A DNA stretch of 64,000 nucleotides from Rhodonellum sp041748555 (GCA_041748555.1 JBGTDA010000131.1:1-64000), one strand, 5' to 3'. Positions 51,329 to 61,156 are shown, numbered from the stretch's first letter. Notes: generated from the letters alone by a model not told the origin. Numbers and translations are program-made.

Positions 51329-52141
51329 ATGAAAACGAATATAGGATTCTTAATTGATATGGACGGCGTGATTTATAGAGGGAGTGAATTGATTCCCGGC
51401 GCCAGAGAATTTATTCACTTGTTGCTTGAAGAGGATATACCTTTTCTTTTCCTGACCAATAACAGTCAAAGGAACTGCAAGGATGTAGTCGAGAAATTAA
51501 AAAGGATGGGTATCAATGTGGGGGAAAAACACATTTTCACCTGTGCCATTGCCACAGCCAGATATCTTGCCTCCCAAAAACCCAATGGAACAGCTTATGT
51601 CATCGGTGAAGGAGGTTTATTGACAGCTCTGCATCAAAATGGCTATTCAATTGTGGATGATTACCCCGACTATGTTGTCATTGGGGAGGGCAGGACAGTT
51701 ATGTTGGAGTCGGTTGATAAAGCCATAAACATGGTGATGAAAGGTTCAAAGCTGATCGCCACCAATCTGGATCCGTACTGTCCCAGTGCCAATGGCTCAA
51801 TCAGGTCGGGTTGCGGCGCTTTTGTTTCCATGATTGAACCGGCGACCGGTAAAAAAGCCTTCAGCGCAGGAAAACCAAGTCCTGTCATGATGCGGCTGGC
51901 AAAAGCAGAACTACAAACCCGGTCAGCACATACCATCATGATTGGGGATACGATGGAAACAGATATTCTGGGGGGAGTTCAAATGGGCTTCAAAACGGTA
52001 TTGACGCTTACCGGATCCACAAAAAGGGAGGATCTTGAGAAATTCGCCTATTCTCCGGACTTTGTTATCAACAGTATTCATGATCTATTGGATGAGGAAA
52101 TATTCTCAGAAATCAGTGGTCTTGAACTGGTTGTAGCTTAA
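51329..52141 (+). CDS. HAD-IIA family hydrolase (NagD-like)
   Basis: The 270-residue product begins MKTNIGFLIDMDGVIYRGSE with the catalytic DMDG. FLTNNSQRN and MIGDTMETDILGG are the later HAD motifs, and a capped middle domain (VIGEGGLLTALHQNGY) marks subclass IIA. It should be a phosphatase for small phosphorylated sugars or nucleotides. A GTG three codons upstream is an alternative start. The 290 bases before it are very AT-rich and hold no gene. Confidence 0.9.
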   Translation: MKTNIGFLIDMDGVIYRGSELIPGAREFIHLLLEEDIPFLFLTNNSQRNCKDVVEKLKRMGINVGEKHIFTCAIATARYLASQKPNGTAYVIGEGGLLTALHQNGYSIVDDYPDYVVIGEGRTVMLESVDKAINMVMKGSKLIATNLDPYCPSANGSIRSGCGAFVSMIEPATGKKAFSAGKPSPVMMRLAKAELQTRSAHTIMIGDTMETDILGGVQMGFKTVLTLTGSTKREDLEKFAYSPDFVINSIHDLLDEEIFSEISGLELVVA

Positions 52142-52330
52142 TTTTAATTTGCGGTTAAAGGTATTTCCAGGGTTAATGTTTCTGAGATACGGGAGTCAGA
52201 ATAAATCAGGCAATGCTTTTAACTGCATTTTCAAACATTTTCATTTAAAAAGGCAGCTAACTTTATGTAGGGATTTTTGGAATTGTTTACTTTCTTAGTC
52301 TTTTTAAAGATTAGATTGTAGCCATTTATT

Positions 52331-53470
52331 ATGTCGAACCTAAAAAATATCCTGCTGCCTTTTCTATATTACTCCAAGCTCCGGGTATCGAAAGCAAGGC
52401 TTTGGCTTTGGATAAAACTTGGGCTGATCAAATCCATCATGATCCAGCCCTATAAAGGTTTTGGAAATGAAACAGAAATCTTTTTTGTGGGTAGGGTGAT
52501 CCAGGATAAAGGTGTTCGGGTTTCACATGTTTCTGACAGCACCTGGCGGAATGTCGGGAATATGCGAAAACGTTTTATGAGCGTGGTCATCCCCGGAGCA
52601 CGTGTCAAAGCTGATTTTATGGGAATGGCACAGGTAGCTGTATCTGATAATGAAGGTTATTTTGAATTCAGAATCCATCCTCACCTGCCGATGGTAGAAG
52701 CTTCCAGATGGCAAAAAATCACGCTGACGCTTATTGATCCCATCATCCGAAACCAAGGTGAAGTCAGTGCGGAAAGTCAGGTTTTTGTGCCAAGGGGTCT
52801 GGTTGAATATGCAATCATTTCGGACATAGACGATACCATTGTCACTACAGACGCTATGAGAATGTGGGAAATGCTGAAAACTACCTTTGCCCGGAATGCA
52901 TATACCCGGGTTCCCTTTCCGGGGGTTTCTGCTTTTTATAAAGCATTGGAAAAAGGAACTGACGGAGTAGAAAGCAATCCTTTTTTTTATGTATCAAGCA
53001 GTCCCTGGAATCTTTATGATTTCCTGATGGAATTTTTGGAAGTGCATAATATCCCGAAGGGACCCTTGATGCTCCGGGATCTTGGGCTTACCAGGGATCA
53101 ATTTATTGCAGGCAGCCACTCAGAACACAAATTGAAACAGATAGAACACATCATGAAAGTTTTTGTGGACCTTCCATTCATTCTCATCGGGGACAGCGGC
53201 CAGGAGGACCCTGAAATTTACCTGCAGGTTATTAAAGATTTACCAGGGAGGGTGAAAATGATTTATATCCGGGACGTCAGCAACAAGAGAACAGAGGAGG
53301 TGAATGAAATTGCCCAAAAAATCAATGCTCTGGGTGTGGAAATGATGCTAGTCAAAAACACAACCGAGGCCGCCATTCATGCCGTTTCAAAGGGCTGGAT
53401 CAACCAAGCCGATGTCCTTGAAATCGCTCAGGTGAAGCAAAAGGAGGAGGAGGAAAATAAAACTTTGTAG
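52331..53470 (+). CDS. App1-like phosphatase domain (DUF2183) protein
   Basis: The 379-residue product matches the App1/DUF2183 family, known from yeast phosphatidate phosphatase. The HAD-type motif SDIDDTIVTTDAMRM (about residues 161-175) is the likely catalytic site. VPFPGVSAFYKAL, FFYVSSSPWNLYDFL and ILIGDSGQEDPEIY supply the remaining motifs. The N-terminal 150 residues are beta-rich. It may dephosphorylate a membrane lipid; the substrate is inferred from the family. Confidence 0.87.
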   Translation: MSNLKNILLPFLYYSKLRVSKARLWLWIKLGLIKSIMIQPYKGFGNETEIFFVGRVIQDKGVRVSHVSDSTWRNVGNMRKRFMSVVIPGARVKADFMGMAQVAVSDNEGYFEFRIHPHLPMVEASRWQKITLTLIDPIIRNQGEVSAESQVFVPRGLVEYAIISDIDDTIVTTDAMRMWEMLKTTFARNAYTRVPFPGVSAFYKALEKGTDGVESNPFFYVSSSPWNLYDFLMEFLEVHNIPKGPLMLRDLGLTRDQFIAGSHSEHKLKQIEHIMKVFVDLPFILIGDSGQEDPEIYLQVIKDLPGRVKMIYIRDVSNKRTEEVNEIAQKINALGVEMMLVKNTTEAAIHAVSKGWINQADVLEIAQVKQKEEEENKTL

Positions 53471-53783
53471 AAACTGACAATCCAAAACTATTTGTAAATT
53501 CTCCAAGGTTAATAAAAACTTTCATCCCATATTAAAGCTTCGACTAGGACTATCAAGGGATAGATTCTAGATTTTATTGTGCTGTATACAATCCATTGAA
53601 TGATTGAATATTGTGACAAAAAAGAGGATCAGTAATATAAAATAACGGTTGATTTTTTTTTACAGGCATCCAAGAGGAATAAAAATTCAAATTATTAGGT
53701 ACCGCCGTTAATAATCTGTGCGGATTAGAGACAAGGATGTTTTACTTCAAAGTTTCTTCAGGAATTTATTATTAATTTGAAGC
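53471..53783. other. Intergenic region before the two-component system
   Basis: About 310 AT-rich bases with no gene-like frame. No exact promoter match, repeat or terminator was found, apart from a run of T near 53655. Confidence 0.5.
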
Positions 53784-54467
53784 ATGAAAATCCTTCTGGT
53801 AGAAGACAATGTTGAATTAACAAAAAACATATTGGACTTTTTGGGTCAGGAGGGACTGATCTGTGAATCTTGCGAGAATTGCTTCGATGCCCAGGACAAA
53901 CTCCTTTCTTTCAAGTACGACTGCGTTATTTTGGATATTATGCTTCCTGATGGAAACGGTCTGGAGATTCTGCGCTTTATCAAAGACCAAAAACTTGCTT
54001 GTAACATTTTGATCATTTCAGCCAAAAATGCACTGGAAGACAAAATCAACGGGTTGGATCTCGGTGCAGATGATTACCTGACAAAACCCTTCTATCTTCC
54101 GGAGCTTCATGCGCGGTTGAAAGCCATTTACCGCCGAAACCAACTTGATGGAAATTATGAAGTGGTTTTCAACGAAATCAAGCTGAATACCCTTACCCTA
54201 GAAGCCATAGTCTGCGGGAAAACGCTGGATCTCACCAAGAAGGAATTTGACCTCTTACTTTTCTTTCTCACCAACAAAAACCGCGTTTTGGGCAGGCAGT
54301 CCATCGCCCAACACATGTGGGGAGATTATACAGATGACCTGGCCAATTTTGATTTTGTGTATCAGCACATCAAAAACCTCCGCAAGAAAATCTGCCAGGC
54401 AGGGGGTAAAGATTATATCAATACCATATACGGTATCGGATACAAATTCAACACAACCGCTTCATGA
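53784..54467 (+). CDS. OmpR/PhoB-type response regulator
   Basis: The 227-residue product has a receiver domain with phospho-acceptor D51 (DCVILDIMLPDGNG), the ED pair near the start and LTKPFYLPELHARL with the conserved Lys. A winged-helix DNA-binding domain follows (about 130-225: LDLTKKEFDLLLFFLTN, FVYQHIKNLRKKI, INTIYGIGYKF). It overlaps the histidine kinase gene by four bases, forming a two-component pair. Confidence 0.94.
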   Translation: MKILLVEDNVELTKNILDFLGQEGLICESCENCFDAQDKLLSFKYDCVILDIMLPDGNGLEILRFIKDQKLACNILIISAKNALEDKINGLDLGADDYLTKPFYLPELHARLKAIYRRNQLDGNYEVVFNEIKLNTLTLEAIVCGKTLDLTKKEFDLLLFFLTNKNRVLGRQSIAQHMWGDYTDDLANFDFVYQHIKNLRKKICQAGGKDYINTIYGIGYKFNTTAS

Positions 54468-55717
54468 AACTGATCAATACGTTTACTATTTGGTACCTTG
54501 GAATTTCGGCAATTGTACTTTTGCTGGGTGGAATCCTTATTTTTCAAAAACTGGAATCCGAGATAGATTTTGAGCAGGGAAAGGAATTGGAACGTCAGCT
54601 GGACAATTATGCCCAAATTCTGGAAAAAGGCAAACCTGAACGCCTGAAGAAAAAGGACCGGTTAGAAATTGCGGAATTGCCACCGGAATCTCCTCTATTG
54701 CCATTTAATGTGCGGGATACTTTGGCTTGGCATGATCAGCTGGAGCAGATGGAAAGACAGTTGAAAGCAAGCCGCTCCTACCTGATCGACGGAAAGCATT
54801 ACTATCTTTCGACCTATAATATCGTGATTGAAACAAGCGACATTACCGAGACGGTTGTGCAAACCATGATCGCCATTTTTATCCTGCTGCTGATTTTTAT
54901 TGCCATTACAGGTAGGATGATTTCCAAAAAAATACTTTCTCCATTTCATCATAGTCTGGAGAAAATCAAAGGCTTCTCATTTAAAGAAAACAAACCTTTG
55001 GCTTTTGCTCCGACCAACACCGAGGAATTCATCAAGCTAAATGACTTCCTTCACAAGATGTCCATTCAGCTGTTGAAGGATTATCGTGTGATGAAGGAAT
55101 TTTCGGAGAATCTTTCCCATGAAATCCAAACTCCTGTTGCAGTGGTAAGAGGAAAACTGGAATTGTTGATGGATACTCCTATTGATGACAAACAAGCCAA
55201 TCTAATAGCATCTGCCTACGGAGCAAATGAAAAAATCACCAGAATAGTAGGTTCTTTGGCTGTCTTGGCAAGATTGGAAAATCAGGAGTTCTCATTTGCG
55301 GAAGAAATAAACCTTTCTGCAATTGTGTGCCAAGCTACCCGAGACTTTGAGGATTTGGTTGTGATGAAAAATATTTCTCTGGAAAGTGAAATTCAGCCGG
55401 ATGTATTCATTAATATTCATCCCCATATGGCCGAAATACTTTTGCAGAATTTATTGACCAATGCCATCAAGCATAACCAAAGAGACGGATCTATTTTTAT
55501 CAAACTTGATCCGAAAACCCTTGAAATTGTAAATACTGGCAATCAGCCTGATCATGATGTCAATGAATTTTTTGAGCGTTTTAAAAAAGGAAACAGCAAT
55601 GATGATTCTATCGGATTAGGTTTATCCATTATTAAACAAATCTGCATTGTCAACGGTTTTGAAATCAGTTATTCTTATCAGGCTCCTTTCCACAGCGTCA
55701 GAATTTCTTTCAGATAA
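54464..55717 (+). CDS. Sensor histidine kinase of the two-component pair
   Basis: The 417-residue protein has two membrane helices (about 8-27 and 131-150) around a periplasmic domain. H219 in NLSHEIQTPVAVV is the phospho-acceptor. The ATPase boxes are LLTNAIKHNQ, a short NTGNQPD variant and GLGLSIIK. It likely phosphorylates the regulator encoded just upstream. The downstream barrel gene has its own promoter and may be a target. Confidence 0.92.
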   Translation: MKLINTFTIWYLGISAIVLLLGGILIFQKLESEIDFEQGKELERQLDNYAQILEKGKPERLKKKDRLEIAELPPESPLLPFNVRDTLAWHDQLEQMERQLKASRSYLIDGKHYYLSTYNIVIETSDITETVVQTMIAIFILLLIFIAITGRMISKKILSPFHHSLEKIKGFSFKENKPLAFAPTNTEEFIKLNDFLHKMSIQLLKDYRVMKEFSENLSHEIQTPVAVVRGKLELLMDTPIDDKQANLIASAYGANEKITRIVGSLAVLARLENQEFSFAEEINLSAIVCQATRDFEDLVVMKNISLESEIQPDVFINIHPHMAEILLQNLLTNAIKHNQRDGSIFIKLDPKTLEIVNTGNQPDHDVNEFFERFKKGNSNDDSIGLGLSIIKQICIVNGFEISYSYQAPFHSVRISFR

Positions 55718-55731
55718 CATCGACTTCAAAA

Positions 55732-55758
55732 TTGGTACAAATTGTAACACTATTTTTG
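55732..55758 (+). promoter_or_regulatory. Promoter of the outer-membrane barrel gene
   Basis: TTG at 55732-55734 and TATTTTTG at 55751-55758 (exact TAnnTTTG) are 16 bases apart, one short of the usual range. It lies after the kinase stop and 23 bases before the barrel ATG. Confidence 0.5.
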
Positions 55759-55781
55759 TATCAAAGCTAAACCAAACCGAC

Positions 55782-58127
55782 ATGAAACCTCCATATTTTC
55801 ATAGATTGACTTTATTTTTAGTCACTTTTCTTCTGACTGTCATCATCAGCCAGGCGCAAACATCAGAATTTTCCATTAAAGGTAAGGTTCTCGACGGAGA
55901 TTCGGGACAACCTGTACCTTTTGCACAAGTGGCTCTTTTTGCTCTTGGTGAGGAATCTCCCGAACATTTTACAGACACCGATGTGAATGGGGATTTCACA
56001 CTGAAAGCCAACAAAGGAAAATATGATCTTAGGTTCTTCGTTTTGGGATACTCCAAAACACAACAATCAGTAGATATCAACGGAAACCTTAATCTGGGCG
56101 AGGTAGAAATGATCAGTGAAAACCAGAACCTTGAAGAAGTGGTTGTCCAATCCACTAAAGTGCCCATCCGTGCTGATGTGGAAGGAATTACGATCAATCC
56201 TGAACAAAACCTTTCCAACTTAGGCGGAACGCTTCTGGACATTCTCAGAAACACACCATCAATAAGCGTCTCGGATGATGGAACCATTTCATTAAGGGGA
56301 AGTTCAGGTACGAATATTCTGATCAACGGAAGAAATTCATCCCTAACCCAAAACCTGGATCAGCTTCCTGCAAGTGCGGTGGAGCAAATCAAGATCATCA
56401 ACAATCCAAATGCTAGATTTGACGCTGAGGCAGAGGGTGGGGTTATTGATATTATTCTGAAAAGAGGAGATGATCTCGGAACCAATGGCGGGGCGGAGTT
56501 TACCTACGGCACCAGAGGAAGGATGAATACGGGGTTGAGATTCAACCACAGAACCTTAAATTATAATGTCTATGCAGGGTATAATTTAAGAAGATGGAGA
56601 AATGTAGGCGAAAGAAGAACGGTGCGGGAAATCTTCGAAGACCAGGAAACCCTGACTCAAAACACTGATACAGAAAGTGAGAATATTGGCCATACTTTTA
56701 ATTATGGCGGGGAATATTTTTTCGGTAAAAACATTATCAGCTATGAAGGTGTATTCGCCACCAGCGACGACAGTCAGACCAATACCTTGTTTTCTGAATT
56801 GAATGATAATACTACAGGAGATTTAATCCTTGATTATGTCAGGAGAAACAACGAAACGGAAGCGGATGATGGACTGGACAACGCAATTATCTATGAGAGA
56901 ACTTTTGATAATCCTGATCAATCCTTCAGGTTTACGGCCAGTAACTCCTACCGAAACCAATACAAGATCCAAAATATTGACATTTTCAGAAATACACTTA
57001 ATCCGATCCCTGAAAACCTGAACGGCCAGGAACAGGCATTCACAGATGAAAAAAGGTATATATCGGTTTTTCAAGCCGATTATATTCACCCCTTAACCAA
57101 AACTTCAAAATTCGAAACAGGATTGAAATCCAATATCAGAAAGTTTGACAACGATTATATCTATTCCAGATTTGAGGAAACAGCCCAGGATTTTGTGGAA
57201 GACCCCGCCGTGAGCAACCGGTTTGTTTATAAAGACCAGATTCACGCTGCATATTTCCTCTATTCCAAAAGTTCCCCGAAATTTGATTACACAATCGGAG
57301 TAAGAGGAGAATACACTTTTGTAGATACTTATTTGGCAAATACAAATGAAGCCAATACCCAAAGTTATTTTAACTTTTTCCCAAGCTTTCAATCCCTTTA
57401 TAAATTCAATGAAGAGCATGGGCTAAAGTTGACCTACAGCAGAAGAATTGACCGTCCAACATCTTGGAGGCTAAATCCTTTCCCTGATATCACGGATTCA
57501 TTAAATGTGAGAAGAGGAAATCCGAATCTGCAACCGGAGATGATCCACTCCCTTGAATTCGGTCACTTGGCCAATTTCGAAAAATCCAGCTTCACCACCA
57601 ACCTGTTTTATAGACATGTTTCCGGACAATTGGATTTCATTACCACCATTGAAGACGGCATCTCCTATTCACAACCGGATAACCTGAATACAGCTGAATC
57701 TTATGGACTGGAATTTATAGGTATGAGTGAGATTGCTCCCTGGTGGACGTTGAGTGGTGGATTGACTTTATTCCAAATCAGGGTTGATGGCTCCAACATT
57801 GGGGAGGAATTTGTTAACAGCGGTTTTGCCTGGAATACAAAGGTGACCAGTGATTTCAAACTTCCTCTGGACTTTAATTTCCAGCTGGTCGGAAATTATG
57901 AATCCGCAGAAATTGAAGCGCAGGGAAGAGACCTTTCCCAGTACTCCATAGATGCCAGTATTCAAAGAAGTTTCTTCAATAATAAAGGAAACCTTTCTGT
58001 CAGCCTTAGGGATGTGTTCGATACCAGAAGATGGGCAGGTAACAGCCTGACGAATAGTTTTGCGCAGGATTTTTATGCAAAAAGGGAAACCCGGATTCTG
58101 ATCATGAGTGCCAGGTATAGCTTCTAG
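55782..58127 (+). CDS. Outer-membrane beta-barrel family protein (TonB-receptor-like, OMP_b-brl_3)
   Basis: ATG 55782 gives a signal peptide (LFLVTFLLTVIISQAQ); the frame is open further upstream inside the kinase gene but that is not used. The 781-residue product has a carboxypeptidase-regulatory-like domain (SIKGKVLDGDSGQPVPFAQV, about 27-110), a plug-like domain (LLDILRNTPSISVSDDGTIS, INGRNSS) and a long C-terminal barrel ending in RYSF, the usual aromatic end. No SusD partner is adjacent. It probably imports or exports a substrate unknown here. It follows a two-component system. Confidence 0.88.
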   Translation: MKPPYFHRLTLFLVTFLLTVIISQAQTSEFSIKGKVLDGDSGQPVPFAQVALFALGEESPEHFTDTDVNGDFTLKANKGKYDLRFFVLGYSKTQQSVDINGNLNLGEVEMISENQNLEEVVVQSTKVPIRADVEGITINPEQNLSNLGGTLLDILRNTPSISVSDDGTISLRGSSGTNILINGRNSSLTQNLDQLPASAVEQIKIINNPNARFDAEAEGGVIDIILKRGDDLGTNGGAEFTYGTRGRMNTGLRFNHRTLNYNVYAGYNLRRWRNVGERRTVREIFEDQETLTQNTDTESENIGHTFNYGGEYFFGKNIISYEGVFATSDDSQTNTLFSELNDNTTGDLILDYVRRNNETEADDGLDNAIIYERTFDNPDQSFRFTASNSYRNQYKIQNIDIFRNTLNPIPENLNGQEQAFTDEKRYISVFQADYIHPLTKTSKFETGLKSNIRKFDNDYIYSRFEETAQDFVEDPAVSNRFVYKDQIHAAYFLYSKSSPKFDYTIGVRGEYTFVDTYLANTNEANTQSYFNFFPSFQSLYKFNEEHGLKLTYSRRIDRPTSWRLNPFPDITDSLNVRRGNPNLQPEMIHSLEFGHLANFEKSSFTTNLFYRHVSGQLDFITTIEDGISYSQPDNLNTAESYGLEFIGMSEIAPWWTLSGGLTLFQIRVDGSNIGEEFVNSGFAWNTKVTSDFKLPLDFNFQLVGNYESAEIEAQGRDLSQYSIDASIQRSFFNNKGNLSVSLRDVFDTRRWAGNSLTNSFAQDFYAKRETRILIMSARYSF

Positions 58128-58154
58128 AAATTGTTGACCACAATAAAATCTGAT

Positions 58155-59741
58155 CTATTTTTTATCCAGAAGATACCAGCCCATCGGATCCACCAGGATC
58201 TGGGTATCACTTAGGATGGTGACAGGTTTTTTGGACAACACGATTCTCTCCGAGCCTTTTGAAGTGAAGATCTCAACAGGCATTTCAAAATCAATATTGG
58301 GAAGACTTACCGCATAGCGGTTCTTCCTTTTTTTGTTGATTTTCACTTTGGGAACCCTGACAGATTTGAGATAAAGATCGAAAAATCCCTGAAGGTCTTT
58401 TCCTGAGTAATTTTGAACAAAAGAGGTAAAGTCTGAAGTTTCTACCTGATTTTCATATATAAATCGCTCATCTGAGGCAAAATCTTTTAACATAGGAAAA
58501 AATATTACATCTCCAAGATAATATCTCAAGGAGTGAATGATAAAAGCACCTTTGGTATAAATTTCCGGATGGTAGGCATTGTCCGAAACCGTGTTCCGGG
58601 GTGAAACAACAGGTCGGGCATGTTCTATTTGTTTGCGGACTGAGTTAACATTTTCGTGATAGGCTTCCTTGCCTCCATGTTCGAGAAAAAACAGCCAATC
58701 ACCATAAGTGGTAAGCCCTTCATGTATCCAAAAATCGGCCCAGTCTTTTACAGAAACTTTATTGCCGAACCATTCGTGACCCAATTCATGGTGCAATAAC
58801 CAATCATACTGAACATCCCCAATCAGCACAAACTGAAAATTATTGCCGTAGGCATTGATTGTCTGATGCTCCATACCCAGATAGGGTGTTTCCACTACTG
58901 CAATTTTGTCATTGGGAAAAGGAAAAGGCCCAAAATACCTTTCGTGCGTTTTGGCAGAAGTTTCCAGTACCTGCAGCAAGGCCTTTGCTTTGTCGCGGTT
59001 TTCCTGAAGTACATAGACCACCATCGGGATTTCTTCACCGCCGGTGCTTTCAAAAATCTTTGCCTCCTGATGAAACACCCCAAGGGTAAAGTTGATGTTA
59101 TAGTTATTGATCGGATATTGAGTGGTCCAGTGATAGGTGAATTTGTCGTCCTTTTCCAATGTATCGATCAACCTGCCGTTGGAGGCAATAAAATAGGGTT
59201 TGGGTGCGGTAAGGATCAGATCCACACCATTTGTAGGTTCGCTGGATGGATGGTCCAAACAGGGCATGAAGATTTTGGCACCTTCATTCTGTGAGGACAA
59301 GCCCATCCAATGGTTGTCAAGCTGATCTTTTTCCCAAGTAAAACCCCCTGTCCAAGGAGGTCTGATGGCCAATGGAGTCTTGCCGCTATAAAAAATCTCC
59401 GCCTCTGTACAGGTGCAATCCCCGGGGAAAATATCCAGTGTATCGCCAAAATGGCGAAATTCCACCTCTTCTCCATCCATGATGACTTTCTCTACCCGGT
59501 ATTCCTGAATAAGGTTTAGTCTCAGTGTATCCAGTTTTTCTTCGGCATGAAAAGTCACCTTGTTTTTGCCGGCAATTCTTTGGCTATCGGGCATGATCTC
59601 CAGCTCAAGCTGATAATGCAGCACTTCAAATTTGGCTTGCAAAGGATCTATTTGTCCTCCCCAGGTCCAGTTTTTTGGGGTTTGGGAGAATGAACTGAAA
59701 GAGATCAGCAGGTATAAAAAAAGAATCTTAGTGGTTTTCAT
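58155..59741 (-). CDS. M1 family metallopeptidase (aminopeptidase)
   Basis: ATG 59739-59741 gives a signal peptide (MKTTKILFLYLLISFSSFSQ); an in-frame start 14 codons upstream is less likely. The 528-residue product carries GMEHQTINAYG, in place of the GAMEN exopeptidase signature, and the zinc site HHELGHEWFGNKVSVKDWAD with the second Glu in WIHEGLTTYGD. Exported aminopeptidases of this group act in the periplasm or outside. It converges with the barrel gene. Confidence 0.92.
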   Translation of the reverse strand: MKTTKILFLYLLISFSSFSQTPKNWTWGGQIDPLQAKFEVLHYQLELEIMPDSQRIAGKNKVTFHAEEKLDTLRLNLIQEYRVEKVIMDGEEVEFRHFGDTLDIFPGDCTCTEAEIFYSGKTPLAIRPPWTGGFTWEKDQLDNHWMGLSSQNEGAKIFMPCLDHPSSEPTNGVDLILTAPKPYFIASNGRLIDTLEKDDKFTYHWTTQYPINNYNINFTLGVFHQEAKIFESTGGEEIPMVVYVLQENRDKAKALLQVLETSAKTHERYFGPFPFPNDKIAVVETPYLGMEHQTINAYGNNFQFVLIGDVQYDWLLHHELGHEWFGNKVSVKDWADFWIHEGLTTYGDWLFFLEHGGKEAYHENVNSVRKQIEHARPVVSPRNTVSDNAYHPEIYTKGAFIIHSLRYYLGDVIFFPMLKDFASDERFIYENQVETSDFTSFVQNYSGKDLQGFFDLYLKSVRVPKVKINKKRKNRYAVSLPNIDFEMPVEIFTSKGSERIVLSKKPVTILSDTQILVDPMGWYLLDKK

Positions 59742-59760
59742 TATTTTCAATATACCCGTT

Positions 59761-60111
59761 TTATTTAATATTTGGGAATTCATTTTCGATGATACGGCTC
59801 ACTAGCGCTTTCAATTGGTCCAAGTCTTCCGAAGCCGCATATATTCTGGTCATTTTTATTTTATGATACTCATGGGCTATGAAGTTTCTAAAGGATTTCG
59901 GAATATTCCAAGGGTAGGGATATGGTTCCAAAAAGCAGCTTTCAATACTTTTTATAGCTTCACCTATGATCAAAAACTGGTAAAGAACAGCACTTTGAAT
60001 CAGCGTATTTTCAATAAATTCCTGTTCCTCCATATCACCCATAAAGCTTTTAATACTATCGATTGCCAGGAGGACATGTTCAAGTCTTTCTTTTGTGGTA
60101 GGTTTAGCCAT
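59761..60111 (-). CDS. hepT: HepT-like toxin (DUF86 ribonuclease)
   Basis: The 116-residue protein has the HEPN ribonuclease motif RxxxxHxY in full: R75, H80 and Y82 of RNFIAHEY. The fold is helical (VLYQFLIIGEAIKSIE is a typical HepT segment). In the MntA-HepT systems studied, HepT is a toxin silenced by AMPylation on the motif tyrosine. Its start overlaps the antitoxin stop by eight bases, so translation is coupled. The pair looks complete. Confidence 0.88.
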   Translation of the reverse strand: MAKPTTKERLEHVLLAIDSIKSFMGDMEEQEFIENTLIQSAVLYQFLIIGEAIKSIESCFLEPYPYPWNIPKSFRNFIAHEYHKIKMTRIYAASEDLDQLKALVSRIIENEFPNIK

Positions 60112-60697
60112 AAATCTGGATTAGGTCCTTTTGCACATTGTCTATCATATATTCGCGAAGCGTGTCTTGTTCAACGAAGTCAATCTTTCTATTCAGTGCC
60201 TCAATAAGTTGTTCTCTGATACCAAGCTGATCGAAAATACTGAATTTGACATCTTCATTTACTTGGAACAATATATCGATGTCACTGTCAGGTTTATCGT
60301 CTCCTCTCGCAAATGAACCAAAAATCCACCCTTTTTTTATCCTTGGATCCTTATCAAGAATTTCGGTGATTATTTTGATGATGCCTTTTCGGTCTATTTT
60401 TTCAAAAACCCGGTAGACCACTTCCTCTTCCGCTACATTTAAGGCTTCCTGAGCAAGTTCATCTTTCTCTCCCAATTCATAAACTATTTTGTCAGCCATC
60501 CATGGGATCAAAAACTCTGAAGCAGGAATATCAAAAAACTTGGCCAAACGGATGACCTGCTCTCGGGACAGTTTGCGCAACCCTCTTTCCACTTTACTGA
60601 TCATGGCCTGATCTATATTCAGGGCCACCGCCACAGTTCTCAAAGGCAAATCTTTTTCCTGTCTAAGATTTCTCAGTTTTTCCCCCAACCTGTTCAT
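60104..60697 (-). CDS. XRE-MNT fusion antitoxin (nucleotidyltransferase)
   Basis: ATG 60695-60697 is preferred, because it opens straight into an XRE helix-turn-helix (about residues 4-60: LRNLRQEKDLPLRTVAVALN, MISKVERGLRKLS). The upstream extension of 43 codons is unlike protein and overlaps the operator. The C-terminal nucleotidyltransferase domain has GSFARGDDKPDSDID, an exact GSx10DxD with G127, S128, D139 and D141. Canonical MntA antitoxins have only the nucleotidyltransferase and AMPylate HepT. The added XRE domain suggests self-repression through the palindrome just upstream. Confidence 0.85.
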   Translation of the reverse strand: MNRLGEKLRNLRQEKDLPLRTVAVALNIDQAMISKVERGLRKLSREQVIRLAKFFDIPASEFLIPWMADKIVYELGEKDELAQEALNVAEEEVVYRVFEKIDRKGIIKIITEILDKDPRIKKGWIFGSFARGDDKPDSDIDILFQVNEDVKFSIFDQLGIREQLIEALNRKIDFVEQDTLREYMIDNVQKDLIQIYG

Positions 60698-60712
60698 GAT
60701 GTTAAAACTAAA

Positions 60713-60731
60713 TTTGACCAATTTAGTCAAA
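60713..60731 (-). promoter_or_regulatory. Candidate operator for the XRE-MNT/HepT locus
   Basis: TTTGAC (60713-60718) and GTCAAA (60726-60731) form an inverted repeat with a seven-base spacer, 15 bases before the antitoxin ATG. That is a likely place for binding by the XRE domain. Confidence 0.5.
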
Positions 60732-61125
60732 AATGGGTGATCGTGCAAAGGTTGGAAAGAGATGAGTCCTGAGATGGGAGATTTGAGATTTGAAATAAAA
60801 CCTTTTAATTCAGAGCCGGATTTCAACTCAGATTGCTGCTTTTTGTCCTAAAAAGAGAAGGCACTTATAGTTAACATTCTTATTATTCAGTGATTTACAA
60901 ATTGTAATTTACATTTTGTAAATTAAGACCTTTAATTTTTAAGTTTAAGCACTTTTTAGGATAATCAGCTTTTTCATTAATCCATAAAATCCACTTCTTT
61001 TTCCCTTTTTGTAAAAGTTTATATTTTGAAGCAGGCAGCTTTCCAACTGAATCAATATTGCATTGTATCTGTAATTCTGTTTTGAATATATCCTGCCAAT
61101 CATCAAAGCTTTGAGAATTAAATCC
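60732..61125. other. Region between antitoxin operator and gcvP terminator, no confident gene
   Basis: About 390 bases. A minus-strand frame runs from 61173 to 60895 (LGFNSQSFDDWQDIFKTELQ, KGKKKWILWINEKADYPKKC) but its start lies beyond the gcvP terminator. Its protein-like composition suggests at most a remnant. No other signal is visible. Confidence 0.4.
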
Positions 61126-61156
61126 TAAAAAAAGCCTCAGAGAAATATCTGAGGCT
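61126..61156 (-). terminator. Terminator of gcvP
   Basis: On the minus strand AGCCTCAG pairs perfectly with CTGAGGCT (61149-61156 with 61133-61140) around an eight-base loop, followed by a T-run (complement of 61127-61133). It is 49 bases after the gcvP stop. Confidence 0.85.
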
